A stretch of 64,000 bases of DNA from Stereum hirsutum FP-91666 SS1 (Eukaryota; Basidiomycota; Agaricomycetes; Russulales; Stereaceae), in the NCBI RefSeq assembly GCF_000264905.1, contig NW_006763136.1, positions 1,157,485 to 1,221,484 of the forward strand. The letters are read 5' to 3'. Shown piece by piece: positions 1-12,165 of the stretch. Position numbers and translations under genes: made by a program. The first letter of the stretch is position 1; every line of letters starts with the position of its first letter. The notes under the pieces are model-generated. The model saw only the letters and a list, made by a program, of their open reading frames with translations, ran no database searches and was not told the origin of the DNA.

Positions 1-478
1 GCTGGGGTGCGGATGCTCTTCCGCCTGAGAACGCGAAACTCTTGTGTTCCCAATCTCTGCCAAATTCGTACCTTTTTCTACACAAACTCACCGATTTTGG
101 ACAGTTCTCTCCAGGTACGATCCACATCTTCCCCGCCAATGTGCACATTTTACGGTGGCTGAGGTTGGCCAAAAGTGACGACAACAGTGTACCATGATTT
201 TGCACTAGATCCGGCACTTGGCCGGACGCGTCATCTTCGGCGAGAAAAGAGTATTCCGAGTCGGACAGGCTGCTGAAAAGGTGAGCCTTTCCATCGGATT
301 TTATTTAAGCAGTGAACTGCGCACTTTTCGAGATGGAATCGGTGAGGGGATGAAGATCATCTGTTTTGGTCCATCTTCTTCCACATTTTTGATGGACAAT
401 TGTTCCCGCACGAGTCTCCCCAGGGCCACGAATTTGTCCAAGAACGATCGGCAGCGTATCTTTATAGTCTCCTGGCTG

Positions 479-495
479 ACGCGGCTTTGCGGCTG
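479..495 (+). promoter_or_regulatory. Shared upstream motif, SDR-1 copy
   Basis: Reads ACGCGGCTTTGCGGCTG and matches the SDR-3 and SDR-5 copies (ACGCGTCTTCGCGGCTG) at 15 of 17 positions. Similarity to the SDR-3 copy extends on both sides, about 27 of 33 positions. It starts 142 bp before the TATA-like site and 309 bp before the ATG. This is a candidate transcription-factor site; the factor is unknown. Confidence 0.6.
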
Positions 496-620
496 ACCCA
501 CCTCAACGCTGCCCTTCGTCTTTATTGGACATGTTGACCAGTGGAACGTAGATGACGGATGTCTCATAAACTGTGCCGGTGTTGACACTGTTCAGGCGGC
601 TGCCGAGAGTAAGTCGAAGG

Positions 621-628
621 TAGATAAA
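621..628 (+). promoter_or_regulatory. TATA-like box of SDR-1
   Basis: TAGATAAA lies 160 bp upstream of the SDR-1 ATG. It is weaker than the TATATAAA of the paralogues but in the equivalent position. Confidence 0.4.
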
Positions 629-787
629 CCCCTCCCTGCGCCTTGTTCTCCAATAATTCATTGTCCTCCGTCAAAGTTTCAACGCAACCTAGCACATCTC
701 TGATTCGTATGCAAATTCTTCTTCTGTGCGCTGTACAAATACTGACCATCTGCACAGGAACAGCACGCGTACTACCTCCCGCCAATC

Positions 788-1896
788 ATGCCCTTCTTAA
801 CCCCTGGCGGATTCCCGGCCCTCATCTATCAACAACTCTTCGTCACCCCAACGCTTGACCCCTCTCTCACGTTTACCGGTCAAACAGTCATTGTCACCGG
901 CTCCAATATCGGTCTCGGTTTCTCTGCTGCTCAGCAGATCGCCCAGCGCGGTGCATCGAAGGTCATCCTCGCCGTTCGTACGGTCTCCAAAGGCGAAGCC
1001 GCTGCCCAGAAGATCCGGGAGAGCCTCCCGAAATCTGCGAGCACCAGCACGGAGGTCGAGGTCTGGCCGCTCGACCTGTGTTCGTACCAGAGCGTGAAGG
1101 ACTTCGCTGCACGGGCGAACAAGCTGGATAGGTTGGATGTATTGCTCGAGAATGCTGGCGTGGCGAAGTTGAAGTTCGAGATCGAGGAAGAGGAGGAGTC
1201 CACGATTACGACGAACGTGATTTCGACGACGTTGCTGGCGCTCTTGATGCTCCCGAAGTTGAGAGAGACGGCGGAGAAGTTCGGGGTTACGCCACGTTTG
1301 ACGATCGTTTCGAGCGAGGTGGCGTTCCAGGCGTCTTTCAAGGAGAGGGAGGCGGACAATATTTTTGAGAAGTTGAACGATCCCAAATCGGACATGATGG
1401 ACCGGTGCGTTTGTCCATCTTTGCTCACTCTTTGACTCACTTCACTTGGAAGCTGTGTGTTTCGTGTGCTTGATTACTGATACGTGGTTGCTGCAGGTAC
1501 AATACTTCGAAGCTCCTCGAGAATTTCATCGTTCGCGAACTTGCTACCCGCGTATCCGCCTCAACCTCCACCAAACCATTCGTTATCGTCAACACCATCA
1601 ACCCCGGTTTCTGCGAGTCCGCTCTTCGGCGCAACGTCACTGGTATTCTAGGCGTCGTCATCGCTGTCTTCGAGTTTTTCCTGCAGCGCAAAACCTACAT
1701 CGGTGCTCGTACGCTCGTACACGCCGCTTCTGCTGGTAAAGAGTCTCATGGACAGTACTTGAGCGATTGTCACCTTCATCCGTCACCGTTGGATACTGGG
1801 AAGTGGGGAAAAGAAGAGGAGTTGAGGAAGAGGGTTTGGAGCGAGTTGGCAATGAAGTTGGAGAAGATTGAGCCGGGGGTAACGAAGAATCTTTGA
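788..1896 (+). CDS. SDR-1, short-chain dehydrogenase/reductase, subfamily A
   Basis: This is a 338-aa NAD(P)-dependent oxidoreductase of the classical SDR fold (retinol-dehydrogenase/WW-oxidoreductase-like). Exons are 788-1404 and 1497-1896; the intron has GTGCGT and GCAG ends. Cofactor motif TGSNIGLG is at residues 37-44. An Arg ends strand 2 (AVR, R64), which usually favours NADP. NAG is at 122-124, a Ser pair at 175-176, and the catalytic YNTSK (Y207, K211) opens exon 2. The Ser-to-Tyr spacing of about 31 residues is longer than the common 12-14. After a hydrophobic stretch the protein ends in a charged tail. It is the only SDR of the array on the plus strand. The ATG at 788 is chosen because all paralogues start at the same alignment position. 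Substrate unknown. Confidence 0.9.
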
Positions 1897-4800
1897 GCTC
1901 TTCGTACGTATGCTTGATTGTATGGGTATAACATGTATTGCCATCTCTTTCCTCAATATTGCTATTTAATCCATGGCCGACTCCTGGAACAAGTTACTAG
2001 TGCCTTTGGATACCTATGGCTTGGAGCCCGATATTTTGAGGTATACACAGCTGCATGATGGGATTTCCGTTGATATCCTCGGTGTTCTCGCATCAAACTC
2101 TCACTCCTGGCCCAAATTTGGATCACGGAGAATACACCCAAGTTGCCAACTCTGTCTCTCCAATACCCCGCCACCACCTATTCCTAAAAATATCATGAGC
2201 TGATTTTTACTCAAGAAAATGCTACCACCATCGATGACCCTTCCAACCGCACTGCCCAGTTTTCCACTGGACTCTCTCGGCATCCTCAACGACTGTCCAT
2301 CTGGACGGACCCGAGTCTAGGCACACCACATCTTCCGTGCACAGCCATGCGCTGCTACCCGACCTCTTCATCCGTTCCGTTCCAATTTACTTTCCCGATC
2401 GTCCAATCAGAATTGTCGACTGACTCTACCCGGTCACCCGGAAGATGTTCGGGAGGCGGAACAGAGTGAGATTATCACGTGTTTTCGGTCGGGGCCCGTG
2501 AGAGTCTCGACTCTTTCCGATCATGGGAGTCTGCGCCGTCCAATCACCGGCAGAATTGCCAATGTGTTTTGTTTGTGGCGTGGGAGCAGACACAAGCAGG
2601 ACTGCTGACCGGAACCTGCTCCACGTCTTGCCCACGTCTGTGCAGAAACCTGTGCTAGTGCTGTTCTGCTCTTCCCTCCTGTCCTTTGCCGTCGCACTTT
2701 CCTTCCTTCTTGCTCTGGGTTTCTTCCCACCGGCTTGCTTCTCTTCGCATAATAGAGTCTGCGAATCCATTCAACCTGTGCGGCGGAAGGCGCAAGATTG
2801 ATTGTCTGCACCACATCTTCGCACTCTTCTAAGCCTGGCTATACTTGCGGCTTTACGAACGATCTTACCCAGGCCTACACCGTATCGAATAAGGGTCTTT
2901 CTATGTGCGGCGATTGTGGACCTATCCTTAGGGCGATGAGTGGAGCTCTGCACCCCTGCCTGCGCTTCTTTGGTCTTTCTTGCTTTGGTCTTTCACAGAG
3001 AAGTCAGAAGTCGCCTGATTCTCGAGCGCCGGATCAAGTGAGGTAGGTTCGTGTCGAGTCATCCTTTGAGGTTGAGCTTAGAAGCCGTTTTTGGAACGCC
3101 TCTGGCTCCACAGTTTGTTTCTACCGGCACCGCCAATATTACCCAGGTGCATTCTCAGGAGTCTATCGTCTTCGTCTCCGAGCAGCCCTCGGGGCACTAC
3201 TAAGCTCGACCGTACTTTCGTTCTGGGGTGTTCGTGAGTTGTGGAGTGGACAAAAGAGCTTCATTTGGGATAAATACGCGGTGGAACGCAACCTGAGCAT
3301 TATGGGCCCATGCTTCAACTTCGGCCCTTATTGCTGCTCGAGCTTTCTTTACGACTACCATTGGCTCCTGGATGCCTTCGTTGCCGACACGCTCTACCTT
3401 CTCAGCACCTGAGTAGTCCGCCGATTGTACGCTTCATACCAAAAATATCGTATGTTCACCCAAACTCTGCTTCGGCAAGCCGTAAGGCGCGAGCTCTCCA
3501 TGCGTCTCGCCTCGCCTACCTAGTCATTAGAAAATTTTCCTTTGCAACCTTAATCGCTTTTGTGGTGGTCGTCGATTTTCGCGCTTCACGCGCACCGCGC
3601 ACGGCTGCCGCGTCGCGCCTATTTTCTTACATCCCTATCGATCCGCATCTCTCATGGGCTACTATTTGCTAGCAAGGAACTCAAGGGGACTCATCACGTC
3701 GCACATGCACATTCAATGATCCTGCCGTCCAAATCGATTGTTACAGGTCTCCCTGCTAACTCAGCGCTCACGAGATGCAAGCGCAATCTATCCTAGAAAG
3801 GTGTCCACACCGTCGCACTGCAGTCACCTCAGCTTTTCGACTCGGACTGGACTCAGATCTCAGTTGCATCACAAATTGCCTGACATGTCTATTACAGTAT
3901 CAGCAAGTCTATGCCCGGAGATGGGCGTTCTTGCTCTTCCGGCGTGGGTGATTACGTTGATGGGTCCGGGGGTGCAGTTGCACAGCCTCTTTTTTTTTCT
4001 GGTCTTTTTAATTTTCACTTCCTGCTTTTCACCGCAGTGGCATTGGCATTGTGGCGAGAGAGGCCGCTGTCGCGCAGGTCGGCCTCCTTGATGGATCCCG
4101 CACGCCGCACAGCCTCGCATTATAACTGCCAACGGAACTGTAGATGCACGATAATTATCAGGCCAGGAACGTCTAGGCCATCGTAGATCTGGATATCGAA
4201 TGTTACATGCATGTTCAACGTTGGGCGTTCAAATCTAACTTACGACAACGGCGGAGGATCGAGGATCGTGGCTTTGCTGTTCCTTTGCTCTTGAACGTTA
4301 GCTACCTGTGTAGGCATGCCGTGTACGAGGTCCCTAGCGCGTCGGGATATGAGTCGCTTTAGACGCGATTTTACGATTTTCAGGGGTATACGTTAGGCGC
4401 AGGTTAGGCGTAAAGTTTGACTGGAACGTGATACAAGGCCAATCTGGGCCTGGGTGGGGATGAGAGCGATACCTTGGCCCAAACTTTGACTTTCGACCAC
4501 TGTATCGATCTACGATGGCCAGCATACGGCACCCACATTTTTCGCGTGCGATATCACACACTGCAGGTCCTTGCTTTTTTTTCTGTCTCTATGTTACCTT
4601 TGCTGACATACCGTGACGATCGTGGTTCCTTGCAATAGTGAGCGAAAGCATTCAAGATCCAGGAAAATGTCTCTTCATTGAGAGTTCCATACTTGGAAGA
4701 CTGTACCGAGCACCGCCTTGCTGCATCCACGTTCACCGCTCTCGAGTCTCCGAGTTTCCATCCCCCAAGTTACGAGAGGATGCAATGTATCGAGCGCAGT

Positions 4801-6883
4801 TTATAGAGCGTACTCCACTCGTCGTCAGTTCGTGATGCCTTCCGAATCGTATCAACGGGGATTCTTACCTCTTTGCCCATAGCGTACGGTCGTATTGACC
4901 GCGTCTGTACACAATGCAATGTGTCGTGTCGTATGGAATCTGACCTAGTCGCCTCTTCGTGCTGTCCATTGCTAACCAGAACCTCCGGCCATCTCCTAGG
5001 TAGTCTAATTCCGTGAAACGCTCTCCCTCGAACTCATTATCTGCAAGAGTTCGCCGTCCTTGATGCATGTTTCATGGTGGGGATACAATTACTCCCGGTA
5101 TCGATGAAAGGCGAACCAGCAATGCAGGCTCAGGACTCTGGAGACCGGATCACTCTTCCCTTCGTCCTGTCCATGCTTTATCGCCGCTCAGGTCTAAGCC
5201 CACCCATCTCCGGTCAATACTTTCTCTCGCTGTCTCTTACATACGGCACGTCTGCGTTCGTTCTCGCGATGTTCGCAGTTCATAATATATGGTCCAAGTT
5301 GGAGAGTCATATCCCATAAGTCGACAGGAAAGCGATGTTTGTACTCAGCTAGGCGTCGCATCTAGGTCAAGCTACCTAGATCTCGAATTCACTTTCTTGT
5401 TATGCATCACATCTACAATGTCCACCTCTATACTCGTACTCAACTCCGCGCTGCTCGGAACCGCGACTCCCGAGAACGAAACGAAACTTCAAACAAGGCA
5501 ACACGACCCATATGCGTCTCTAGCATCTCGAGCAATACCGGTCGTCAACGCTTCAACGTTTCGACCGTGACTATGCATCATCGCCACATGTCGACATCAC
5601 ATCCCATCCTATTCTTCGACTGTGCATTGATGAGGATGACGATCATCTCCACCGCGACCACAGACACAGATTTGACACTCCCAATGATTCGCTCATTGCA
5701 TACTTACTACTATGGCTACAGCCCACAGCCTATACTACTTGTCCATTGCTCACTTGTTTGTGTCCGCCATCCCCGAATGATTTCCCCCGACGAGTTCGCA
5801 GGATGGAGGTTCGAATTCTGTCATGGAGAGATGCATGTACGCACGGATGTACATATCACAATGGACTCTCTCTCGGAGAGAGAAGACGCCTCGAAAGGAA
5901 AGAAGAACCCCGTTCCGGTGGTCCTATGTCCGACTCCAACCGTCTCGACGTTTCAAGCTACTGTTCACTATGTAAACGCTAAGCAATGAGTACTGGAGAC
6001 CCTGGGGGCTGCAAATCGTGATCTGATCATCACGAATCACGAATCAACGGACGAAGCCGGACTACAGTATTCGACAGACAGACAGAAAAAATTAAGTTCA
6101 AGTTCGAGCTCATGTATGCGCGCTTACTTATTGGCAGAGGATCTTGAAGTCTTGGAGGCGAGCGAGCGAAACCCAGGTCTCGATTAGCTTCCGTACATGC
6201 AAGCAACACACCCTATGCGACAGCCCACAGGCCCGAAATACTAGTGTTGTCAGAACGAATCAGGACTGTTGATATCCGCGCCGCCTCCGCCACAACACGA
6301 CGATAGCCGCCAGGCACCGAACAACGTTAACGGGGAAGTAGGCTCTTACATGCGGGATGTTATGTTATGTGTGTAGATGGGGCCCGGGCCTATGTGCGGC
6401 GCAGCGAGCGAGCGGGTCGGTCGCATAGCACATGTCGGAGCAGATGTTGGCGTTGATCGGAACGTCTTTTTGCTGCTTTGCGTCCGATCATCGTACGGAC
6501 GCTGCAGCTGTCAGGCACATAAGTAACACAGAACTGAATCGATGACTAGGAAAATAAAAAGGCTTGGGACTTTGTGGCACGCGAGCAAGTGCCTGTCTTT
6601 CCGTGAACTTACGTACGCAGAGATGGACGAACTGATGGAGGTGAACTTTTGTTGTCCCGAAAAGGAGATATTCGAGATGTGGTAAAGGCCGCCGCTTCGT
6701 TCCTTGGTGGCCGGAGATGGCGACTCTGATCTGGTGGTTCAGAGCATGCCCATCGATGGACATACTGTGCCTATTTTGCTCTTCGCACGAAGTGAACGAA
6801 CGGGTTGGCCGCTGACCTTTTCGTCCACCGTAACGGCCCTCCGGATCATCAAGGAACGTTCAGAGGGCTGCATCTTCGAAACA

Positions 6884-6910
6884 CCTAAACAGATATTAGG
6901 CCTGTTTAGG
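6884..6910. repeat. Perfect 9-bp inverted repeat
   Basis: CCTAAACAG at 6884-6892 is repeated as its reverse complement at 6902-6910, with a 9-nt loop. No T-run follows and no gene is nearby, so a function is not evident. Confidence 0.5.
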
Positions 6911-7980
6911 CATTTCGAGCGGCGACTTGCAAGGTATTCCTGCCACGTACTTACCCCACAGCTGACGTTGAGTTCGCCGCCGATGCAAGGAACTGTGACT
7001 ATGCCCACAAATGAGCATATTTCTTTCTTTGGGCTGTGCGCCTCCTCAGGCCTCAATGTAGTGGAGCTCGAAAGACTCGTGTCAATTCATTGGGAGGATG
7101 GGTCCAATGTACAAGCATGTGAAGAGCCTCGCCAGGTCTGGACGCAAAAAGAAAGAAAGACGCACCGCCTGAGAACGCCACAGAAAGAAGTCCATAGGCT
7201 GTGCCAAAAGAGTCGGACGTTGGAGTCGGAGGGAGCGAGTCCAGGGAACCGGACAGAAGAGGGAGATCGACACGCGCGAGCGTTCCGAGGGGGGAAGAGC
7301 TTCGTTCGAACGAGATGACTCGGAGGCCGGGCAAACCCTAACCATGGCCGAGGCTGAGCCGATTGCAGCCGGCACACGGCAGAGAACGGGCGCGGCGGCG
7401 AAAACACTGGAAGGCTCGCGACAGCTCTCGTCTTTGTCGACGACGCCCATGCGCCACCCGCGAGCTACTGCTGCCGACGTCCACGACGTTATCGACATAT
7501 CGTCTCGGTGTCCGACCAGTCTCTATGGCACTCTAACGCCGTGGCTGCAGGCGGCAGCTGCTGCCCATGGCCATGTCTCGGATTGAACTGACTCGACACA
7601 CTCCTGTCGTTCGATTGCGACGCCTCATCGCTCCCGGCGGAGCTTCAGATGGCTTTTCCTGTGGCACACCCACATCGCTTGCGTGTTTGTAAGTAATGCA
7701 GGTGCGTTCTCTCGCTTACTGCCACCCGAGCTGTCTTTCGGTTTCTTCACGGGCCTTGTACGAAGCTGCAGAGGATGGGTGCACCGCCCGAGGCACGTCC
7801 GGAAAGGGGATGAGAGACCGACGCCGGGAAAGCACCGTTCGTGGAGCCTTTCAATGGCTGTGACTCGAACTGCGGGGTTCGCTCGCTCGCTGGGCACGGA
7901 CCTCGCCGGTGCACATTCCCACGGTCTCCAGTCCCGGTCGGTGCCTTCTGTAGATCTGTCCACGAGAGCGGCCTCGGAGT

Positions 7981-7988
7981 TATATAAA
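7981..7988 (+). promoter_or_regulatory. TATA box of the Hsp20 gene
   Basis: TATATAAA lies 153 bp upstream of the Hsp20 ATG, in a CT-rich leader typical of strongly expressed fungal genes. I did not find a clean heat-shock element (three alternating nGAAn units) nearby. Confidence 0.6.
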
Positions 7989-8133
7989 GAGCCCAGCCTC
8001 TACCGACGCTGACTACCGAATACTTTTTGCTCCTCCAGCCTTTCCCCCCACACTCCCGCTTCATACGCCTCAGGCACTCCCAAGCGCTCTCGCCAGCACT
8101 CCTGTGCGATTCACGGGCCGTCCCCGACTGATT

Positions 8134-8992
8134 ATGACTGTTAACGTCGCGCCATACCTCGCTTTCCAGAAGATGACCTCCAACCCGCCTCACAACTCAT
8201 CCATACACCCCCGTCACCACGCTGCCAACTACCCATACCCTCAGTCGCGTCACCCAAGACGCTCACACTCCCCCGCCCCCACCAACCACCCACCACAAAC
8301 GTCTCGTCGCCAGGCACCTCCCCCTCCACCCGCCACCGTCGACGAGTGGAACACAGAGCTCAGTCAGAAATTAGCGAAGAAGTACCTCATGCTCGTCCAC
8401 ACCCAGAAGAAGAAGCAGGCTGCTGCCAAGAACGGTGCTCCTCTGCGTCCCAGGTGCGTCTCTTCCTTTTCTTTCCGTCCTATCCGATTGGCCCTGACCG
8501 AGCCCGGCTTTCCGCACTTCCTTTGTTCCTCTTGCGTCTGTTTCCAGAATGGAAATTTGTGACGTCCCAGACTCGCCTGTCATCACCGCGACGCTCGAGA
8601 TTCCTGGTATCAGGAAGGAAGAGATCGGCGTCACAGTCATCCCTGAAGGTCGTCTCACCATCTCCGGTGAACGACGCGCGCCTCCCCTTCTCCATAACGA
8701 CTCGGATACGAGTCTCCCTCGGTACCCTGTGCGAGAAGTCAAGTACGGAAGATTTGAGCGCACAATTAGCGTTCCACCTGGGTTGGAGGTAAAGCACCTG
8801 GCCATTCTTCTTGAAACCATCGCTGATGATTTGCTTGCTTTCCAATAGGTCTCTGATATCACCGCATCCCTCGTAGATGGCATGCTCTCCGTCTCCTGGC
8901 CCCGAGTCTCACCTTCATCTCGCCAAACCTATCCCACTCATCCTGATGCAGCATCATCCCAAGTACACCCTCATATGCTTGACACTCAGTAG
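8134..8992 (+). CDS. Hsp20 / alpha-crystallin family small heat-shock protein
   Basis: This is a 235-aa ATP-independent holdase chaperone. Exons are 8134-8453, 8548-8788 and 8849-8992, all with GT-AG introns. Residues 1-106 are a His/Pro/Ser-rich arm ending in a basic, Lys/Gln-rich helix. The alpha-crystallin domain follows from about residue 107: strand VITATLEIPGI, turn GRLTISGER, then YGRFERTISVP and the closing strand GMLSVSWPR on exon 3. The Pro/Ser/His tail is about 30 residues. The C-terminal IXI motif of many Hsp20s is not seen. The chosen stop is the first in frame; a cryptic donor (GTAGCT at 8989) leaves open a longer spliced form into the coding-like stretch downstream. Confidence 0.85.
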
Positions 8993-9193
8993 CTGGGTCA
9001 TCGCCGCGTCATCCCCCTCTCCTAGTCATCCCCCTCTCCTCTCATGGTACATTGCTTTCTCGTTCTGTGCCTATTTACTGGGCCACATTAGTAACGATCG
9101 TTTCTGGATGCAGTGCCTCATACTGCGCGACCTACACCACACTCCATCCTTCATCCAAACATATTCCAATTCGTCATCTGGGTTTGGTCATAG

Positions 9194-9977
9194 CCTCGCA
9201 CCCACTCTATTCACGCCTTCTGCGATCTCCTTCGTGACTCGACTTCCGTCCAAGTTCACGTACCCGTCATCGCACCACCATTTTGGCCTCGTGGGTCACC
9301 CGTGTACAGTCATATCCAGTCATCCGTCCTATTCTCTTCGGATCCACCAGGAGCCGAACCTTCTAAATCTAGCATACCGAACTACGCCACACCTCCATCG
9401 ATTCGCTTACGCGTCCCGCCAGTTCTTTTCATCGGGAGTTTGAGTAACCCTCTACACCCAACGGTGGCATCCGAGTCACACCCTCGCCTATACCCCCATT
9501 TACGCACAAGCTTCAGGCCATCCGATCCCCGTCCGAGACCGGAGATGCCGAGTTCATACGTCTTTACTATACCTGTTCTCTTTCTCACTCTGGGGTCCAT
9601 CGTTGGCGTTTGATGGTCAGTCCCGCCCTGTTACGATTATATTTGAGACCCGTTTCTGACGCGTCCTGAATACAGATCTATATACAACTGTACACCTTAA
9701 TGCGTGGCGTGGCGGTTCCGGTACCTCTTGCGTGTTTGGGTTTCTGGGTTCTCTATAGGTATCCTCGATCACCATCACATCCATAACTGAGGGCAAGATC
9801 GAGGCCGCAGTCGACGTGGCCCCACCTCGTCCCACCATTGGCCGTCCAACAGAACTCTCTGGACTCTCACAGCTTCTTCCCACCGCAATCTCCATCGAGA
9901 ACAATCTGGATGACTTCGCTTCTTCTCCTTCTCGGCTTGGGAGCGTTGGAGTGGCTGTGGCGTGGCGTCAATAATAT
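9194..9977 (+). other. Unresolved coding-like stretch downstream of Hsp20
   Basis: Three overlapping plus-strand segments look protein-coding, but I could not join them. One is open from about 9194 to 9613 (contains SSDPPGAEPSKSSIPNYATP and a hydrophobic end). A second frame is open at about 9447-9615. A third starts after the AG at 9758 and ends at a TAA near 9973 (contains GKIEAAVDVAPPRPTIGRP). The first could join the third in phase through a weak donor (GTTTGA at 9608), giving an intron of 151 bp. It may be a separate small gene, a 3' extension of the Hsp20 gene, or chance. No domain recognised. Confidence 0.3.
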
Positions 9978-11640
9978 GAGACGGGAACACCTCGGGAAGA
10001 GGGTGCGTGGTGCGGAGTTGGAATCTGATAGGGCGTTCTGGGAGGGAGGGAATTTTGGGCATAGGGGGGCGTGGGAGGGAGATGTGACTCGTGTGAGAGC
10101 TCGTGGGGGGTTTCGTAGCCGGACGAATGGGTATCCTGATACCCGACCTTTCCTTGGAGATGAATTGGGTTGTCGGAGGTGGCGACTCTGGCATGGGGTT
10201 GTTGGGGTTACATGGGCGATGCGCCGTGCGTGCTTTTGGGTTTAGGTGTCTCATCCTTTTTTTTTATCGTGGTTTATGCTGCGTCTGAGGGCTCACCGTT
10301 TACCTGTCTTCTTCCGGTCTGTATTTGTATACAAAGTCGCTCTTCATCTGTTTCCCTTTCCCCTTTTCTATATTTCGGTCACTTCATCCAGGTCAAATCG
10401 CGCACAACTCAGAAGTCTATACTATACATTACGCTTTTGTACTAAGGGCTACGGGCTATGCGTGGCGCTGAGCGGGCCACGCAGCATCTAATCGTCTCTA
10501 TCCTCTCCTCTCCTCCCTCTTCTCTGTGCTTACCTATCATCGACTTTCGTCTGCATTATATCTCGTATCCTCCCATCGACTCGTGTTCCTTTCTCACTCA
10601 TATACACGAATACTTATAGCATAACAGCAAATCGCACAGACACTACATACATACATACATATATCTCTCCATTCATTCATCGCATAGGCTCTCTCATATC
10701 GTTCTCTGCTCTCTGTTACCCTGCTTTCGAACCTTGTTCAGGCCACCGACTCACCGTCATTGCATTTTTCCCCCCTTTTGGTGGTACATACATTGCTCGT
10801 CGATTATATTATATGTTTACTCTATTGAAGTATAAGCACAAACTATCCAGTTCAGGTCTTTTGATAATGTCAATGCGTGGACGTGTCTACTGCATCGCGT
10901 ACGAGTTCGTTAGTGTAGTAACTGGGGCTGATTATGAGTCCTGCTGGTCTCCCTGTCAAAGCTCTGCTAATGTGCACTTGTCCACCACACCTATGGATGT
11001 GAACCTACGCGTATGCAGTCATTTCAGACACGACAGTAGACCGTACACTCCTCCCTTAGGCCCTTCCGCGTCTTGATACCCATCCATTCCTTAGCCAGTC
11101 ACGAAGAGTAGGTCCATTACAGTCTCAGTGTGCGATCACGGACACGGACACTAGCAAGTGCCGTAACCTCGTGTTCGCAACCGGCGTTGTACAGTCCTTC
11201 GCCCAAGTGAAACACAGACACGGATCAAATTAATATCGTTCTGACTCGATCGACGGGGGTCACCAAGGCTTCTGCTTCACTTCAGCGTTCACGAATCACA
11301 GCAACTAGGAACGAACTTTTGCTGGAGTCCGAGTCCGAGTCAGGACGGAGTGTGACGAAGCGAGGAGCCGTCGTCTAACTTCTAAGTGGCCGGAAGTCGG
11401 AGTCAGCGCTGGTCAGCGAGGATAGGGTAAGTCAGTGCCAAGTGTCAATGCTGTACTTACCTCGTTAACGCTGTCGATGAGTGCCAGTGGGCGGCTTTCC
11501 GAAGCGTAGATCATGATGCATGATGCGTGATTGCATGATGATGACGAGACGAGAATTGGCGAAATTGTTGCGATCGTTTCGGAATATCAGTGGCTGCCAG
11601 CGGTGCAGTAAGTAGTATGCCATGTAGTACAGGTGCGGGC
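9978..11640. other. Intergenic, pyrimidine-rich
   Basis: Plus-strand open frames at 9838-10245 and 10103-10288 are ambiguous and have no domain. From 10246 on the plus strand is T/C-rich with short simple repeats (CATA units near 10642, CATT units near 10661). This looks like untranslated or spacer DNA. Nothing else supported. Confidence 0.5.
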
Positions 11641-12157
11641 AGGACCCCTGTCTATAGAGGGCGAGGTCGTCCACCGATCCGGACAAAATTTGGAGGTTTT
11701 GTGGTGGAAGGCCGTCCGCAGGACGGACAAATTTTGGCACTTTTGGAGGAAGGCCGTCCGCCAGTCCGGACAAAAACCTGCCGCAGGCGGGCGCCCAGCG
11801 GTGTGGCATCAGCTCCAGCTTGGGTGGCGACGCCCTGTTCGGTCACTGTGTGTGCGTCCCTGGGGTCACTGACGGTCCAACAGGCAGGTTCTCCATCCAA
11901 AGGGAAAAATCAAGGCAAAATAAGCCTCGCAATGTGCTCAAAGAGCGAGTCTGGAGCAGACCGATTATTATTATTAATTCCTTTTTCTTTTTCTTTTTGG
12001 AGGCCGTACCCGAAATCCGGACAAAAATGGCCCCCGCAGGGAGGACGTCCGCGAAATCCGGACAAAATTTGGCGGTTTTGGGCGACTCTGGTCCGGACAA
12101 ATTTTGGCAGTTTCTCGAGTGCCGCGGACGACCTCGCCCTCTATAGACAGGGGTCCT
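11641..12157. mobile_element. Non-autonomous hAT-like DNA transposon (MITE), 517 bp
   Basis: Perfect 32-bp terminal inverted repeats lie at 11641-11672 (starts AGGACCCCTGTC) and 12126-12157. An identical 8-bp direct repeat, GTGCGGGC, flanks them at 11633-11640 and 12158-12165. Read this way it is an 8-bp target-site duplication, the size made by hAT transposases. Because the flanks overlap the terminal C/G, the ends could also be read as CAGG...CCTG with a 6-bp repeat. Inside are at least six copies of a subterminal motif around CCGGACAAA(A/T)TTTGG, near 11676, 11725, 11765, 12016, 12058 and 12092. Such repeats are typical of hAT transposase-binding regions. No transposase frame, so it needs a source elsewhere. 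Perfect repeats suggest a young insertion. Confidence 0.85.
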
Positions 12158-12165
12158 GTGCGGGC

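Larger units (their letters stand above)
1..787. other. Left-edge intergenic region and SDR-1 promoter
   Basis: No convincing gene. Short open frames on both strands have no recognisable domain and start at non-ATG codons. The stretch holds the SDR-1 upstream region: the shared 17-bp motif at 479-495 and a weak TATA-like site at 621-628. Confidence 0.6.
1897..8133. other. Long gene-poor stretch
   Basis: Over 6 kb without a gene I can support. Open frames up to about 200 codons exist (for example 5402-5989 and 6704-7318, plus strand), but they have no domain, no consistent codon pattern and no splice-linked neighbours. It contains a small hairpin at 6884-6910 and, at its right end, the promoter of the Hsp20 gene. 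Decayed transposon or gene remnants cannot be excluded by eye. Confidence 0.5.

Noticed and set aside
5402..5989. 195-codon plus-strand frame
   Set aside because: His/Ser/Thr/Arg-rich composition without domain or regular codon preference; typical of chance frames in GC-balanced DNA.
8141..8329. Minus-strand frame opposite the Hsp20 N-terminal arm
   Set aside because: Shadow of the plus-strand exon, which is anchored by splice sites and the alpha-crystallin domain.
8877..9443. 188-codon frame overlapping the end of Hsp20
   Set aside because: It is out of frame with the Hsp20 exon 3 that closes the alpha-crystallin domain, and its Ser/His/Pro/Leu content reflects CT-rich DNA.
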